This document shows positions 8,753-17,889 of a DNA stretch of 64,000 nt, piece after piece (the first letter of the stretch is position 1; every line of letters begins with the position of its first letter). The notes beneath the pieces are model-generated. The model made no database searches, was not told where the DNA came from, and worked only from the letters and a program-made list of their open reading frames with translations. Origin of the DNA: Bartonella sp. AR 15-3 (lineage in GTDB: Bacteria > Pseudomonadota > Alphaproteobacteria > Rhizobiales > Rhizobiaceae); assembly GCF_002022445.1 (NCBI RefSeq), contig NZ_MUYE01000001.1, positions 1,247,501-1,311,500 on the forward strand, written 5' to 3'. The translations under genes and the position numbers were made by a program.

Positions 8753-9676
8753 ATGCTACACCAAAAAGACTCAGAAGGGTTAGACACTTCTTCTACAACG
8801 CACACCCCATTTATTATAAAATTTCCTGATAGTGAAACTTTGTTTACAAAACGCGCCCAGCGTTTTACATCTTTAGCTGCCACTCACTCTGCTAAAAATA
8901 CTCTTCTCTTTTTAGCTCATTTTTGCACAATTCAACAACAATCCGTTAAACGATTTAAAGATTTTTCTAGTGCACTTGCTCGTTTTAGCACCATTTCCAC
9001 TCCTTTTATTGATCGATCAAAGATATTAGAATTGGGCTTTTATGAAAGCATTGTGCATGATTTTTTAAACAATATGTCAACTGATATACTTCCTATAAAA
9101 CAAAAAGAGGCTTTAAACATAATGCGTCTTCAAGAAGATCAATGGCGTCTTTGGGGAAGCAATATACTCAATTGTGAAATTCCACCAAAACAAGTGGGAG
9201 AATATCTTTTTATCACTGGTGTTTTACAAATTATTTATGCCCTAGCTGCTTCACAGTTTAATACTCAAATCATAAAGATACAACAACAGAATGTGTGCCC
9301 TGCGTGTAGAGGGACACATACAGCCAGTATTGTTGTTGATAAAGGATCAAAAGAAGAAGGCACACGATTTTGCTCTTGTCTTTATTGCGGTACCTTATGG
9401 CATTATCCACTTCTTCAATGCACCTTTTGCGAATCAACTCAAAGTATTTCTCCTTCTAATTTTAACAAAAGTTCAGGAGCTATTATTGTTGAAACATGCC
9501 AAATCTGTCAGCGTTCTTGCAACCAACTTGACCAACACAAAAACCCATCTTTGGATGTTTTTGCGGATGATATTGCCTATACACTCGATCACCTCTCACA
9601 ATCCTCTTTGCCTTTAAAATTGGGAGCTTTTAATCCTTTTCTAGCAGAATACATAGTAAATGCTAAGAACGAATAG
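8753..9676 (+). CDS. fdhE: FdhE-like formate dehydrogenase accessory protein
   Basis: 307 residues. The second half contains a series of CxxC zinc/iron motifs characteristic of FdhE: CPACRG (about 182), CSCLYCGTLW (about 209), CTFCES (about 223) and CQICQ (about 243). FdhE helps mature the catalytic subunit of formate dehydrogenase after sulfur transfer by FdhD. No formate dehydrogenase subunit gene lies in this window, so the partner must be elsewhere or the protein has another role. A good ribosome site (GAGGGATATC) precedes the start. Confidence 0.8.
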   Translation: MLHQKDSEGLDTSSTTHTPFIIKFPDSETLFTKRAQRFTSLAATHSAKNTLLFLAHFCTIQQQSVKRFKDFSSALARFSTISTPFIDRSKILELGFYESIVHDFLNNMSTDILPIKQKEALNIMRLQEDQWRLWGSNILNCEIPPKQVGEYLFITGVLQIIYALAASQFNTQIIKIQQQNVCPACRGTHTASIVVDKGSKEEGTRFCSCLYCGTLWHYPLLQCTFCESTQSISPSNFNKSSGAIIVETCQICQRSCNQLDQHKNPSLDVFADDIAYTLDHLSQSSLPLKLGAFNPFLAEYIVNAKNE

Positions 9677-9920
9677 CACACTATAAACAAGGCAGAAAGA
9701 TTATAAAAATAAAAGAGATCTGAGAGAAAGCACAACAATACAAATTGAGAAGCAATAAAATTGAGCGATTTCAGTAAGAATCTTATTCCCTACAATTCTT
9801 CTCCTTTTAAGAAGAGAATTCATATCATTGGAAGAAACATTCTGGCACAGAGGAATATTTGATACTTTTGAGTAAAGTTTCTGCTTCACATAAATGTCAA
9901 GAAATTTAAAAGGGAAGATC

Positions 9921-10370
9921 TTAAAAACGATGATGCCCTTGGCTACTCCCCTCATTTTTTTCTTGCTCGCCTAGAAGACAATCACGAAATAAAAAATAAT
10001 TTCCATCTCCTGGACGAATAATTTTTATACATTTTTTCTTAGCATCATCGGAAGAGTCCTCCCACATTTTGCGAATCGTAAAAAAAGCCTCACTTTCTAG
10101 ACTAAAACAACGCTGATAAACCTGTTGCACCATATCGGGCACAGCTAAAGCAGCAATTTCTTTACAATAAACACGAAAATCAAATGTTGGGATAACTAAT
10201 TTAACAGGTTCTTCTTGTACGATCTCTTGTTTGAAAAAAAAGTGGCTGATAATTGTCTTCACCACAAAATAAAAAGTCAATACACAAAAAAGAACGATAC
10301 AAAAAAAAGTAATTTTTTTATATAATTTTCTACGATAGGATTTTCGCCTTGCGCGGAGTTTTTTTTCCAT
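9921..10370 (-). CDS. Hypothetical single-span membrane protein
   Basis: 149 residues: a strongly basic N-terminus (KKLRARRKSYRRKLYKK), one membrane helix at about 21-47, then a soluble part with two cysteine pairs that probably faces the periplasm. No family recognised. It lies just downstream of the lysis end of the phage-like cluster on the same strand, separated by about 380 bases in which I see no gene, so it may be a host gene or a cluster appendage. Confidence 0.55.
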   Translation of the reverse strand: MEKKLRARRKSYRRKLYKKITFFCIVLFCVLTFYFVVKTIISHFFFKQEIVQEEPVKLVIPTFDFRVYCKEIAALAVPDMVQQVYQRCFSLESEAFFTIRKMWEDSSDDAKKKCIKIIRPGDGNYFLFRDCLLGEQEKNEGSSQGHHRF

Positions 10371-10751
10371 GAACAGCGTATCCTTTATTCTACCAAGAAC
10401 AAATCATGCTTGAAAAGAAAAGTTGAATAGGACCAAAAAGCTATTATCAATTGTCTTACATCAAAAAGCAATCTTTCGTTCATTTTAAGAAATCAATCTT
10501 GCTGTTTCTCCAAGGCTAAAATCTTTCTTTACAATAAACTCATCTTGCTTTTTATCTCTTTTTCTTCATTACAGTTGCAAAATTTTTCGTGAGTATCATC
10601 AATTAAGAACACACACCGTCATACTTATACCTCAATGAAATCAATAAATAGAGAATAGAGTGACTCAATATTTGTATCGTTATACACCTGTTTCTTTTTC
10701 ATTCTAGCTACTCAGCTTTCTTTTGAAGATCAGATTCTCTTCATTTTGTGT
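10371..10751. other. Intergenic region downstream of the spanin genes
   Basis: 381 bases, AT-rich, no open frame of note and no clear hairpin terminator. Probably the 3' boundary of the phage-like lysis operon. Confidence 0.4.
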
Positions 10752-10964
10752 TCACCAGCATTTCTGCTTTTTTCCAAAGCGGTCTGTTTCCACAATCCAG
10801 CGTGATAACAAAGGTTCTGTTTGAACTAAATGCGCTGGTTTGTTAACGATCGGAGGCTTTTTCCATCCTATGCAAGAGAACGGCACACTCTTTTGGCATC
10901 CCTCCAAGAGCGCGACAGAGGCTAAAAGGGGAAAGAGCAAAAGTTTCAGCATTAATTTTCTCAC
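10752..10964 (-). CDS. Rz1-like outer-membrane spanin lipoprotein
   Basis: 70 residues with a signal peptide and lipobox ending LLEGC (lipidated Cys at about residue 23), then a short Pro-containing tail. It is encoded in a different frame and overlaps the Rz-like gene by 122 bases, the classic embedded Rz/Rz1 arrangement. Rz1 anchors in the outer membrane and binds Rz to fuse the two membranes in the last step of phage lysis. Initiation is GTG at 10964 or ATG twelve bases later. Confidence 0.75.
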   Translation of the reverse strand: MRKLMLKLLLFPLLASVALLEGCQKSVPFSCIGWKKPPIVNKPAHLVQTEPLLSRWIVETDRFGKKQKCW

Positions 10965-11094
10965 GATTTTGCAGCGCCGATATCACTTGCATCAAGGATC
11001 TTGTCCGTTCAAAGGAACGTCCATAAAAAAAGCTACTCAAAGCAATGACAATAACTAAAAAAATTACAAAACCCCATCGAAATAAAAAAATCAC
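10843..11094 (-). CDS. Rz-like inner-membrane spanin
   Basis: 83 residues: an N-terminal membrane anchor (residues about 4-24) followed by a helical periplasmic part. The start is GTG at 11094 and shares one base with the TAG stop of the endolysin gene (TAGTG), so translation is probably coupled. Together with the overlapping Rz1 lipoprotein it would form the spanin complex that disrupts the outer membrane. The sequence is short for Rz, and the call rests mainly on anchor plus the overlapping lipoprotein plus position after an endolysin. Confidence 0.68.
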   Translation of the reverse strand: MIFLFRWGFVIFLVIVIALSSFFYGRSFERTRSLMQVISALQNREKINAETFALSPFSLCRALGGMPKECAVLLHRMEKASDR

Positions 11095-11762
11095 TATTGT
11101 TCTTTCCTCTCCCTATCAGCATACAAAACAACACCCACAATCATGGCCACAATCATAATACAGGCTAGAACCCACTGTACAGGACCATACCCTGCAACAA
11201 ATCCTGTAAGACCTGAAAAAGATGCAATCAATGGTGCAAAAACTTCTGCTCTGAAAAAAGGCCTATTTTTCTTTGCTTCCACCTCTTGATAATTAGAAGA
11301 AACATAAGCGCCTTTAGCCCATAAACCAGCCTCAGCTGCACGTCGATTCACCAACCCCTGCACACGTTTTCCTCCCGCTTTTACCCATTTTTGCAATTCG
11401 GCTGGTACAGCTTCATAGTCTCCTTGATTCAGTTTCTTTAAGAGCGTAGAATCACAAAATGCCTTTGTTCCTATATTGTAACAAAATGATACAAGAGCTG
11501 CAAACTGTTCATCGGTTAAGGCCTGAGTAACTTTCTGTTCCACAGTCTGCTCAAATTGTCCCAAATCTTGTCGAAGTATAACCTCTGCTTCAACATGTGT
11601 AATCTCCATGCCATCTTGCACAACAGGGTTTCCTGCTTTTGCTGTATGTCCATATCCAATTGTCCACACGCCAGCAACATCTTGATAAGCCTTTAAGCGT
11701 AACCCTTCCCATTGTTTAACAAGTTCAAGTCCCTCTTTTGATATTTTTCGCATTTTTCTCAT
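11094..11762 (-). CDS. Phage-type lysozyme (GH24) with C-terminal membrane segment
   Basis: 222 residues. Residues 10-155 are a T4-type lysozyme: catalytic Glu19, Asp28 and Thr34 have the same spacing (9 and 6) as in T4 lysozyme, and GYGHT follows. Unlike ordinary endolysins it continues after a linker into a hydrophobic tail with a strong membrane helix at about 196-214 and a weaker one before it, ending in a charged tail (YADRERKEQ). This could tether the enzyme to the inner membrane or do a holin's job, since no separate holin is seen. It cleaves peptidoglycan to release particles. It heads the lysis cassette with Rz/Rz1. Confidence 0.9.
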   Translation of the reverse strand: MRKMRKISKEGLELVKQWEGLRLKAYQDVAGVWTIGYGHTAKAGNPVVQDGMEITHVEAEVILRQDLGQFEQTVEQKVTQALTDEQFAALVSFCYNIGTKAFCDSTLLKKLNQGDYEAVPAELQKWVKAGGKRVQGLVNRRAAEAGLWAKGAYVSSNYQEVEAKKNRPFFRAEVFAPLIASFSGLTGFVAGYGPVQWVLACIMIVAMIVGVVLYADRERKEQ

Positions 11763-11838
11763 TCCATAAATTGCTTATAGGGTGATTAAAATCAATGATT
11801 TCCCCCTGATTATTACTCTTAAGCAGACGGTTAAGTGC

Positions 11839-12117
11839 TCATTTAATTTTCTTCATTTTTGAAAATAACCCCGCTTTCTCTAAGGAAAAGCTATGATTTT
11901 TCATTCCTGTTGTCAATTGTTTTTCCAAAGCTGTAATACGCTGTAAAAGTTGTATGTAGTTTTTTTGGTGTTTTTTATCTTCACGTCTTTTTTCTTGAAG
12001 GATTTGCTTCAACAACGCATTTAAAGGAGCATGCCCCATCCTTCCACTCGCATAGAGAACAACGCGAATATGGCTAGGATCATCAATATCAGCGATTGAA
12101 AATGGAAAGAGTGCCAT
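11839..12117 (-). CDS. Hypothetical coiled-coil protein of the phage-like cluster
   Basis: 92 residues. An N-terminal globular piece (MALFPFSIADIDDPSHIRVVLYASG) is followed by a heptad-like helix (about 45-75, QLLQRITALEKQLTTG). No membrane helix, so it is not an ordinary holin. It lies between the tail-fibre genes and the endolysin on the same strand with a ribosome site (AGGAGAAA) right upstream. No family recognised. Confidence 0.65.
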   Translation of the reverse strand: MALFPFSIADIDDPSHIRVVLYASGRMGHAPLNALLKQILQEKRREDKKHQKNYIQLLQRITALEKQLTTGMKNHSFSLEKAGLFSKMKKIK

Positions 12118-12694
12118 TTTATTTTCTCCTTTATTCTTGTATTTATTGATATGCTATGAAAAAATGTTCTCTATTTTCACCAATAAATTACTCTGTCTTT
12201 TTCTCATTATTGAACAACCGTCAGAATCTCTTTTTTCAATAATTTTATAAACAAAACGCTTCTGATGAAATCCTCGTTATTCTTTCAATAATTCGTTGAA
12301 AGAATAGAAAATGTAAGATGAAAATCATTTTTTATTGCTAGACAACATTTTATCCCTGCAAATTATCTTTGCAAAAACACTCTTTTCAGGAAAAAACCAA
12401 GCCAATTCCCCATTTAAAAAGGCAGAATCTCTTAATTCTTTGCACAATTTTCTCTTCTGCCTCCACAATAACAGATTAGGGATACATCGATGCTTTCCTC
12501 CTTATCCTAAGAAGAAAGAATAACAAACAAAGGGAATCCTTTACGCAAAGCATCTTTGGCAGGAAGGCAAACTTTAGAAAGGGTATCTTTTTTTCTTCAT
12601 CCATTGTGGTGTTTTTCAAGCGACTGCAACTGATATTTTCTCCTTCTCTGGAGGGAGAACAGAGATCCTCTACATGTTTTAACACAGAAAAATT
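12118..12694. other. Intergenic region inside the phage-like cluster
   Basis: 577 bases between the collar protein gene and the coiled-coil gene. It contains a hairpin described separately; otherwise only short open frames without ribosome sites. Possibly a lost gene. Confidence 0.45.
12416..12463 (-). terminator. Possible intrinsic terminator after the tail genes
   Basis: On the minus strand an 8-bp stem AGGCAGAA ... TTCTGCCT (loop about 27 bases) is followed by TTTTTAAA. It lies downstream of the tail collar gene and could separate structural from lysis transcription. The long loop makes it a weak prediction. Confidence 0.4.
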
Positions 12695-13684
12695 TTATGC
12701 CTTAATGGCATAAATAACGGCCATATTCTTGGGACGTGTTTCATCTTCCCCTGTTTCATCGAGGGTTATTTTGTGAGTATGCTCTCCCGCATCGCTTGTA
12801 TAGTGTGTTCTGTCATATCTATGTCTGATAAGTCCTCCCCCTCCTAGTGCGTCATTGACCGCTTCTAGTCCTGTATATGCGTGACCATGTTTTCCTGCTT
12901 TGTCTGTTTTTCCTGTATGGGTATGGGATTTAAAAGAGTCTTTTTGCATGCTCCCTAAAACACGATCTTTATCAATTCCTTTTCCACTATCCAATCCCCG
13001 TAAAAACATACCACGAAAATCGGGAACATTAAAGGTTGTTGTGCCATCTCCTTTTCCCCACACTTCTCCAATAGCCTCAAAAAGACTTGCATATTCCTCT
13101 CGTGCGTAGGCTTGACCATCACATAATAGCCATCCGTCCGAAATTTTTTCCATTGCGAAACATGCAATAAAGCCTGAAGGAAAAACAGTGACTTTAGGGA
13201 CAAGTATGGCTGGATTTGTCAAATACCACCCTTCTTCTTTTTTTTCACTTATTTCCGAATAATAGATAAGCTCATAAAGCCCTTCCTTTTGGATTTCCCC
13301 ACCGGTCAAAGGTTGGAGTCCCTCCTGTGTTCCCTTATAAATCGACTGAGAAGGCAATTGATTTAAGACAACACTTGTCGGTCCGACATTCGTTTCTTGA
13401 GCTTTAAATCGGAGCACAATACCATTTTGATAAGCTGCATAAGGAGACTTAGTCGTCAAATGAATAGAGGTTTTTTTCTCACTTTCTTCTTTCTCTTCAG
13501 CAGTGATAGTGAATTTAACCTCAACTGTTCCCCCGATATCGGATAAATACTCTTTGACGCGTTGCATCATTGCGCGAGCACTATCATTCACTGAGCTTGG
13601 AGGTTGTCCTTCAGCCCAGTTGATTATTTCGTCGGCACGAGCATTTTCAGCCGCGATAAGTGACCAATCATAAATTGAGCTCAT
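12695..13684 (-). CDS. Phage tail collar-domain protein (tail fibre/tip)
   Basis: 329 residues from the chosen start. Its C-terminal 160 residues are a phage tail collar domain (GWLLCDGQAYAREEYASLF, VPDFRGMFLRGLD, then His-rich SFKSHTHTGKTDKAGKHGH) and end AVIYAIKA as is usual. The His-x-His segments probably bind metal in a trimeric fibre. Start chosen at 13684 (MSSIYDW) because AAGGA lies about 9 bases upstream and it avoids overlapping the previous gene; an ATG 33 bases further up is possible. Likely the receptor-binding tip of the particle. Confidence 0.88.
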   Translation of the reverse strand: MSSIYDWSLIAAENARADEIINWAEGQPPSSVNDSARAMMQRVKEYLSDIGGTVEVKFTITAEEKEESEKKTSIHLTTKSPYAAYQNGIVLRFKAQETNVGPTSVVLNQLPSQSIYKGTQEGLQPLTGGEIQKEGLYELIYYSEISEKKEEGWYLTNPAILVPKVTVFPSGFIACFAMEKISDGWLLCDGQAYAREEYASLFEAIGEVWGKGDGTTTFNVPDFRGMFLRGLDSGKGIDKDRVLGSMQKDSFKSHTHTGKTDKAGKHGHAYTGLEAVNDALGGGGLIRHRYDRTHYTSDAGEHTHKITLDETGEDETRPKNMAVIYAIKA

Positions 13685-13689
13685 AGGAT

Positions 13690-14805
13690 TTATCCTTTTT
13701 TTGCAAACCACACCCAAGAAAAGAAAGAAGAAAGAAAGGCAAAGAATTTTTTCTTTGGTTTTTTGATTTTTTCTAATCCAAAACCGAGCTTGTTATAATT
13801 CACATGTAATAAATGTGTTTTTATATTCATATAAACGGCATCAGGATTCAAACGAATGAGATCTTGAGCAAGAACCCCGCGATAGCGTTGAGAATTTCCT
13901 TTATAATTAAACTCATAAAGAGGATAGCCTTTTTTTTCTCCTACAAGGACGATATTTTCTTTAACATTGACATCGGAAAGACCGATAATGCCTTTCAACA
14001 AGCCGAGCACACGTTGTGCATCACGCAAAGGATCCTTTGTAATTGCAGGCATAGTCGTGGCTTCTCCTGTTTTTGTTCCGTAATTACCGGCTGCTTTGGT
14101 TCCAATTTGCAACAATCGTTCCAATTGATTCCAGGCTTTATTATCTTGTTCGAGCCATTTTTCTTGCTCTACATCCAAAGCATGCTGCTTATTTGCATCT
14201 TGTACCATTCCCCCTTTTAAAGCATTACTTTGAGCATTGCTTTGTCCTTGATAGAAATTATTAGCCGCATTCACCTGATTTTGCGCCGAACGATCAATCA
14301 TCTGATTAGCGTTGAGCATATGATTAACATCTTGATTATATTGTTGTGCGCTTGCCTGAGTTGCTAATGCTCCCAATTCATCCGTAAGCACACCGGTATG
14401 AGCTCCAGAGCCATAACGGCCTGCTCCTGCTATAGACTGATTGACAATATCGGATGTTTTATTCAGTGCATTGCTAAGGGCATCATTAAATTTGCTATTA
14501 TTGCCCATCCAATTTCCAGCTGCCATATCAGAAAGATTTTGTGCACTTTTTGTGGGTTCTTTGAGCCATTCATTAAGTGCTGAATTATTATATTGATTGG
14601 CTGCGCTTTCTAAACCCTTAAGAGCATTTTGTGTTATCTCACTTAAATTAGCATGTCTTTCTCCTTGATAAACATTTCCCTCAACGCCTTTATTATACAA
14701 ATTGAGAGCTTCAGAGGTTGCCTGTTTCAAAATATCTTCTGCCCACGAGGGTGGAGCATTCGTTTGTGTCGTTGTTTGAACTTGAGGACTTGTCCGTCTG
14801 CTCAT
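13690..14805 (-). CDS. Phage structural protein with C-terminal S74-like chaperone domain
   Basis: 371 residues. The N-terminal 240 residues are helical and rich in Asn, Gln and Ala (LTDELGALATQASAQQYNQ), like particle-internal or tail-needle proteins. Residues about 280-345 (LSDVNVKENI ... GVLAQDLIRLNPDAV) match the intramolecular chaperone/peptidase S74 fold, in which Ser at the start of the domain releases it after trimer assembly. The gene overlaps the upstream GNAT-like gene by 95 bases and ends 5 bases before the collar gene start. A basic hydrophobic tail follows the chaperone, which is unusual. Confidence 0.75.
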   Translation of the reverse strand: MSRRTSPQVQTTTQTNAPPSWAEDILKQATSEALNLYNKGVEGNVYQGERHANLSEITQNALKGLESAANQYNNSALNEWLKEPTKSAQNLSDMAAGNWMGNNSKFNDALSNALNKTSDIVNQSIAGAGRYGSGAHTGVLTDELGALATQASAQQYNQDVNHMLNANQMIDRSAQNQVNAANNFYQGQSNAQSNALKGGMVQDANKQHALDVEQEKWLEQDNKAWNQLERLLQIGTKAAGNYGTKTGEATTMPAITKDPLRDAQRVLGLLKGIIGLSDVNVKENIVLVGEKKGYPLYEFNYKGNSQRYRGVLAQDLIRLNPDAVYMNIKTHLLHVNYNKLGFGLEKIKKPKKKFFAFLSSFFSWVWFAKKG

Positions 14806-15376
14806 GCGTTAAAACCTTTCTATAATGAATAAGATTGATAGCGTATCCGTGATGAACAAGCATTTTTGCCCACCCAGATCTTCCCAGTGTCAAAATTTCA
14901 TCAGCCTTGATAGTCCGTGCCCATTGTTCGAGTTGACTAATCAACGGAACCAGTTTGATCCCTCCCTGACCAGCAAGGTCTAAAATAACAACACGTTTTT
15001 TTCCATCATGCGTTTTTTCAATTTTGGTTATCCCAAAAGCACTAAATTCAGTTCTATTTTTTAAGATCAGCCACAGCTGCACCTGCCCATCAATGATCTC
15101 TTCAGCCACATGCTTTAAACACACATCATGAGGAAACCGTTGGGCATATTTCCGCATAGCCGCATTAATAGCCTCTCTATAGAGAGCCATTTTTTCCCAA
15201 GGCCACTGATGCGTACAATGAAGAGAATACAAACTTTCATTATCTAAACCTTTATTATCTGAACGTTGTGTCACGATTTTAGCTTTTTTCTTCCAGGGTA
15301 TAGCATCCCAGCTTCTTGATTTTGCTCTCGCCAAAAGTCTCTTTGCTGCTATACTCAACACATACCTTATCCCCAT
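14711..15376 (-). CDS. GNAT-like phage protein
   Basis: 221 residues. The second half has features of the GNAT-like proteins often found between head and tail genes of podovirus-type phages: a strand VVILDLAGQGG followed by a helix and the pattern TLGRSGWAKMLVHHGYAINLIHYRK. The N-terminal 40 residues are basic. Catalysis is not proven; such proteins may only retain the fold. The C-terminal 30 residues overlap the next gene in another frame, and are rich in Ser, Asn and Thr. Confidence 0.6.
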   Translation of the reverse strand: MGIRYVLSIAAKRLLARAKSRSWDAIPWKKKAKIVTQRSDNKGLDNESLYSLHCTHQWPWEKMALYREAINAAMRKYAQRFPHDVCLKHVAEEIIDGQVQLWLILKNRTEFSAFGITKIEKTHDGKKRVVILDLAGQGGIKLVPLISQLEQWARTIKADEILTLGRSGWAKMLVHHGYAINLIHYRKVLTHEQTDKSSSSNNDTNECSTLVGRRYFETGNL

Positions 15377-15685
15377 AAAACATCTCGCCGTTTATCTATA
15401 GCATTCTCTTGTGCACAAGAGCATAATCCTGTCATTAAATTTGCCCTATTTACACTCCACACATCACCAAAAAACAGCAGGGGCAATCCTATTGTCATGC
15501 TCCATTGCGACTCCTTCACACTTATGACCTTGATCAATAACCCACCGCATCAACCTCTTGTCCAGAGCATACTCACCCACATTAATCTTTATCCTAGAAT
15601 CTTCACCACTCTAGTTTTGTGTCTTAGTACACTCTAACACATGAGCTATGCCTTTAGCCTGCTCAACGCACGCATTAACCTTATG
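15377..15685. other. Intergenic region with a 16-base perfect palindrome
   Basis: 309 bases between the GNAT-like gene and the propeller-like gene. CTCTTGTGCACAAGAG at 15406-15421 is a perfect palindrome; it could be a protein-binding site or a small hairpin. No open frame with a ribosome site. Confidence 0.5.
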
Positions 15686-17149
15686 CTAACGCACGCCGGC
15701 AGGCTTCAATTCAACATTGAAGCCAGTCACATGAGACCAATTGACCCCTTCCGGTATCCGAAGCTTAAAGCGATAAAACCGCGCTCTAACACGAGCATGA
15801 ATTTGTCCTGTATGTGTAGAAGGTTGTCTTTCTGGCAACCAAACAGTTTCTTCCTCAAAGGCTTGACGAAAACGCATACCAATCGACAAATAAAATGTTT
15901 TACTATTCACCTGAGGCATAATATTTCTCACCCTGGTGACCATACCATTTGTCTGCCCCATTTCTTGTGAGGTTATCACACAAGCCATAGGGGATCCAGA
16001 AAATGATCCAAGCCTTCCTTCATGATCGAAGGCTCCCAGAATTGGTGTCTCATTTTGCCACACTTTACTATCGAGAGAAAAAGGTAAATCATCGAGGCTT
16101 TCTGAGACCCTATCAAGCCCTTCTAAGGTGTATCCGGCTAGAAAAATGGGTAAGACCATTTTGATATTTACAGTTGCTTTCGTCCACTTTTGCAATCCCC
16201 AATCATAGATCAGCAAAATCCGTTCTTGAATCGTTTCATCGGCATCGATAATCCAATAAACACGGTTATACACGCCATCGATTGCAGCACTCAGAGTAGA
16301 CAATTGATTTTCTGAGATTTTTGCCACCATGGTTCGATCTACTTTTTCGAATCCGATTGGAGAGATTCGACCATCGGTAGTGATTTGGTAAAAACCTCCC
16401 TCATCGGCAAAGAAAGCCAGATCTCCCCGACAAACAATTGATTCAGCGTTTTTTGCTCCGCGTTTATCGTGTATTTTCTGGAAACTGAAGATGATTTTAG
16501 ATCCAGGGATAAAAGAGCCAGCATAAATTGCAGAACGCATAAAGATCAATGGATTCGTTGTTTCTGTTGCGCCTTGAACATATCCTCCATCGGGAAAATC
16601 TTGATAATCGCAGCTTTTTTTCCCAACAGTCCAGAACTCAGCATCATTCAAGCCAGACCAATGGACACGTCGTGGATGTTCTGGTAATTTCATGAGACAA
16701 ACGAAATCGCCCCAAACGCGAACAATTCCTGCTTGCGGAGGATTCCCACCTAAATCTCTAAAATTTTTATCTTGATTAATATCAATTACTTGAGGTTTAT
16801 CATTAGCATTAACAGCAATGACGTAATCGCCGAACAAAGCAAAAGACCAAGGTGCGTCAACATTAGCAAAATAAGATTTATCTTTATGCGTAATATCTTT
16901 CCACTGCAAAGTTGTATTATTGAGCTGATAGATTTTTCTCTCTGTTCCAACAATAATCGATACACCATTTTTTGTTTTGACAGCGATGGCACCTAAAATA
17001 GTCCCCGGACAGGGCTCTGAGAATGGACTAAAACTTGGCATCGGAATATAAGAGCCATCTGCAGGAAGCACATTGACAAGCTCATCGGTAAAGAGACTAT
17101 TGATATGAGCAACATCGGGACGATAATCCGCAAGAGAAAAAAAAGCCAT
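15686..17149 (-). CDS. Phage packaged-DNA stabilization/connector protein (P22 gp10-like)
   Basis: 487 residues rich in repeated beta-strand motifs with aromatic and glycine residues (GDYVIAVNANDKPQVID, GDFVCLMKLPEHPRRVHWS, GDLAFFADEGGFYQITTDG), consistent with a propeller-like tail accessory factor as in P22 gp10 and related short-tailed phages. Such proteins plug the portal after DNA packaging. The start ATG (17149) abuts the stop of the upstream connector-like gene (17150), so the two are translationally linked. Assignment rests on position after capsid and gp4-like genes and on strand pattern. Confidence 0.65.
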   Translation of the reverse strand: MAFFSLADYRPDVAHINSLFTDELVNVLPADGSYIPMPSFSPFSEPCPGTILGAIAVKTKNGVSIIVGTERKIYQLNNTTLQWKDITHKDKSYFANVDAPWSFALFGDYVIAVNANDKPQVIDINQDKNFRDLGGNPPQAGIVRVWGDFVCLMKLPEHPRRVHWSGLNDAEFWTVGKKSCDYQDFPDGGYVQGATETTNPLIFMRSAIYAGSFIPGSKIIFSFQKIHDKRGAKNAESIVCRGDLAFFADEGGFYQITTDGRISPIGFEKVDRTMVAKISENQLSTLSAAIDGVYNRVYWIIDADETIQERILLIYDWGLQKWTKATVNIKMVLPIFLAGYTLEGLDRVSESLDDLPFSLDSKVWQNETPILGAFDHEGRLGSFSGSPMACVITSQEMGQTNGMVTRVRNIMPQVNSKTFYLSIGMRFRQAFEEETVWLPERQPSTHTGQIHARVRARFYRFKLRIPEGVNWSHVTGFNVELKPAGVR

Positions 17150-17866
17150 TTAAAACCCCGTTGAAAGAATATTAGAGCATCCTTCGCGACGCGATGTTTC
17201 GTAACGCAAGAGTTGGAGCTGTTCTTGAAAATCGTTAAACGCGACAGCAGCACATTCAGGATCTTTGAGAATATTTTTATAGAGTTCGTATTTTGCCCGT
17301 GCTTTAATCAGATCGAAAGCATAAACAAACCAAGGATTCTCATCTTGCAGAGTGAGAATATCGGAAAAGTGTGCTGATCTCCAAAAGAGACGAACAGTTT
17401 CAACAGTCTCAGGTGTTGGGAAGAGTCCGATTTGTTGATCCAAAAAAGTATAGAATACGGGTATTCCTTGGGCTGAATGATTTTTATATTCTTTTTGGGC
17501 TTTTTTAAACGATTTATAAAGAAGGGGTATTGGCCTTGCTTCTTTTTGCTCAAGGAGCAAAGACTCAATAACCATTGCTGTCTCAAGAAAAGCGGTATCT
17601 TCGTATCCATACCATGTTTTTCCGCTTTGTGTTTTGAAGCGCATTTCCCCCATTTTATTGAAGAAAAAGGGTTCCTGCTCACATAAGCGAAGAGCAGTTA
17701 AAATAGAATCTTGAATTTGAACAGAATATTCGGCTGTTGTATCATCGATTTCATCTTGAATCAGCGCTATCATTTGCCCAAATGTTTTGGCATGATCAGA
17801 GAATTTTGATACCAACGAATAAGATTTAGCAGAAGATTTTGTTAAAGAAGATCCAGGAATAGGCAT
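17150..17866 (-). CDS. Head-tail connector-like phage protein (P22 gp4-like)
   Basis: 238 residues, mostly helical. N-terminal part TFGQMIALIQDEIDDT and LRLCEQEPFFFN are typical of short-tailed-phage tail accessory factors that bind beneath the portal; a middle segment resembles LDQQIGLFPTPETVETVRLFWR of the gp4/gp6-like families. It follows the capsid gene after a strong hairpin and directly precedes the gp10-like gene. Ribosome site AAAGGAGAAG lies about 7 bases upstream. Confidence 0.65.
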   Translation of the reverse strand: MPIPGSSLTKSSAKSYSLVSKFSDHAKTFGQMIALIQDEIDDTTAEYSVQIQDSILTALRLCEQEPFFFNKMGEMRFKTQSGKTWYGYEDTAFLETAMVIESLLLEQKEARPIPLLYKSFKKAQKEYKNHSAQGIPVFYTFLDQQIGLFPTPETVETVRLFWRSAHFSDILTLQDENPWFVYAFDLIKARAKYELYKNILKDPECAAVAFNDFQEQLQLLRYETSRREGCSNILSTGF

Positions 17867-17889
17867 GAGTGCTTCTCCTTTTTATTTTG

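Noticed and set aside
9701-9955. 84-codon minus-strand frame
   Set aside because: No ribosome site, overlaps the better-supported 9921-10370 gene, no recognisable pattern.
12476-12685. 69-codon minus-strand frame in the phage-like cluster
   Set aside because: No ribosome site and no phage-like features; left as gap.
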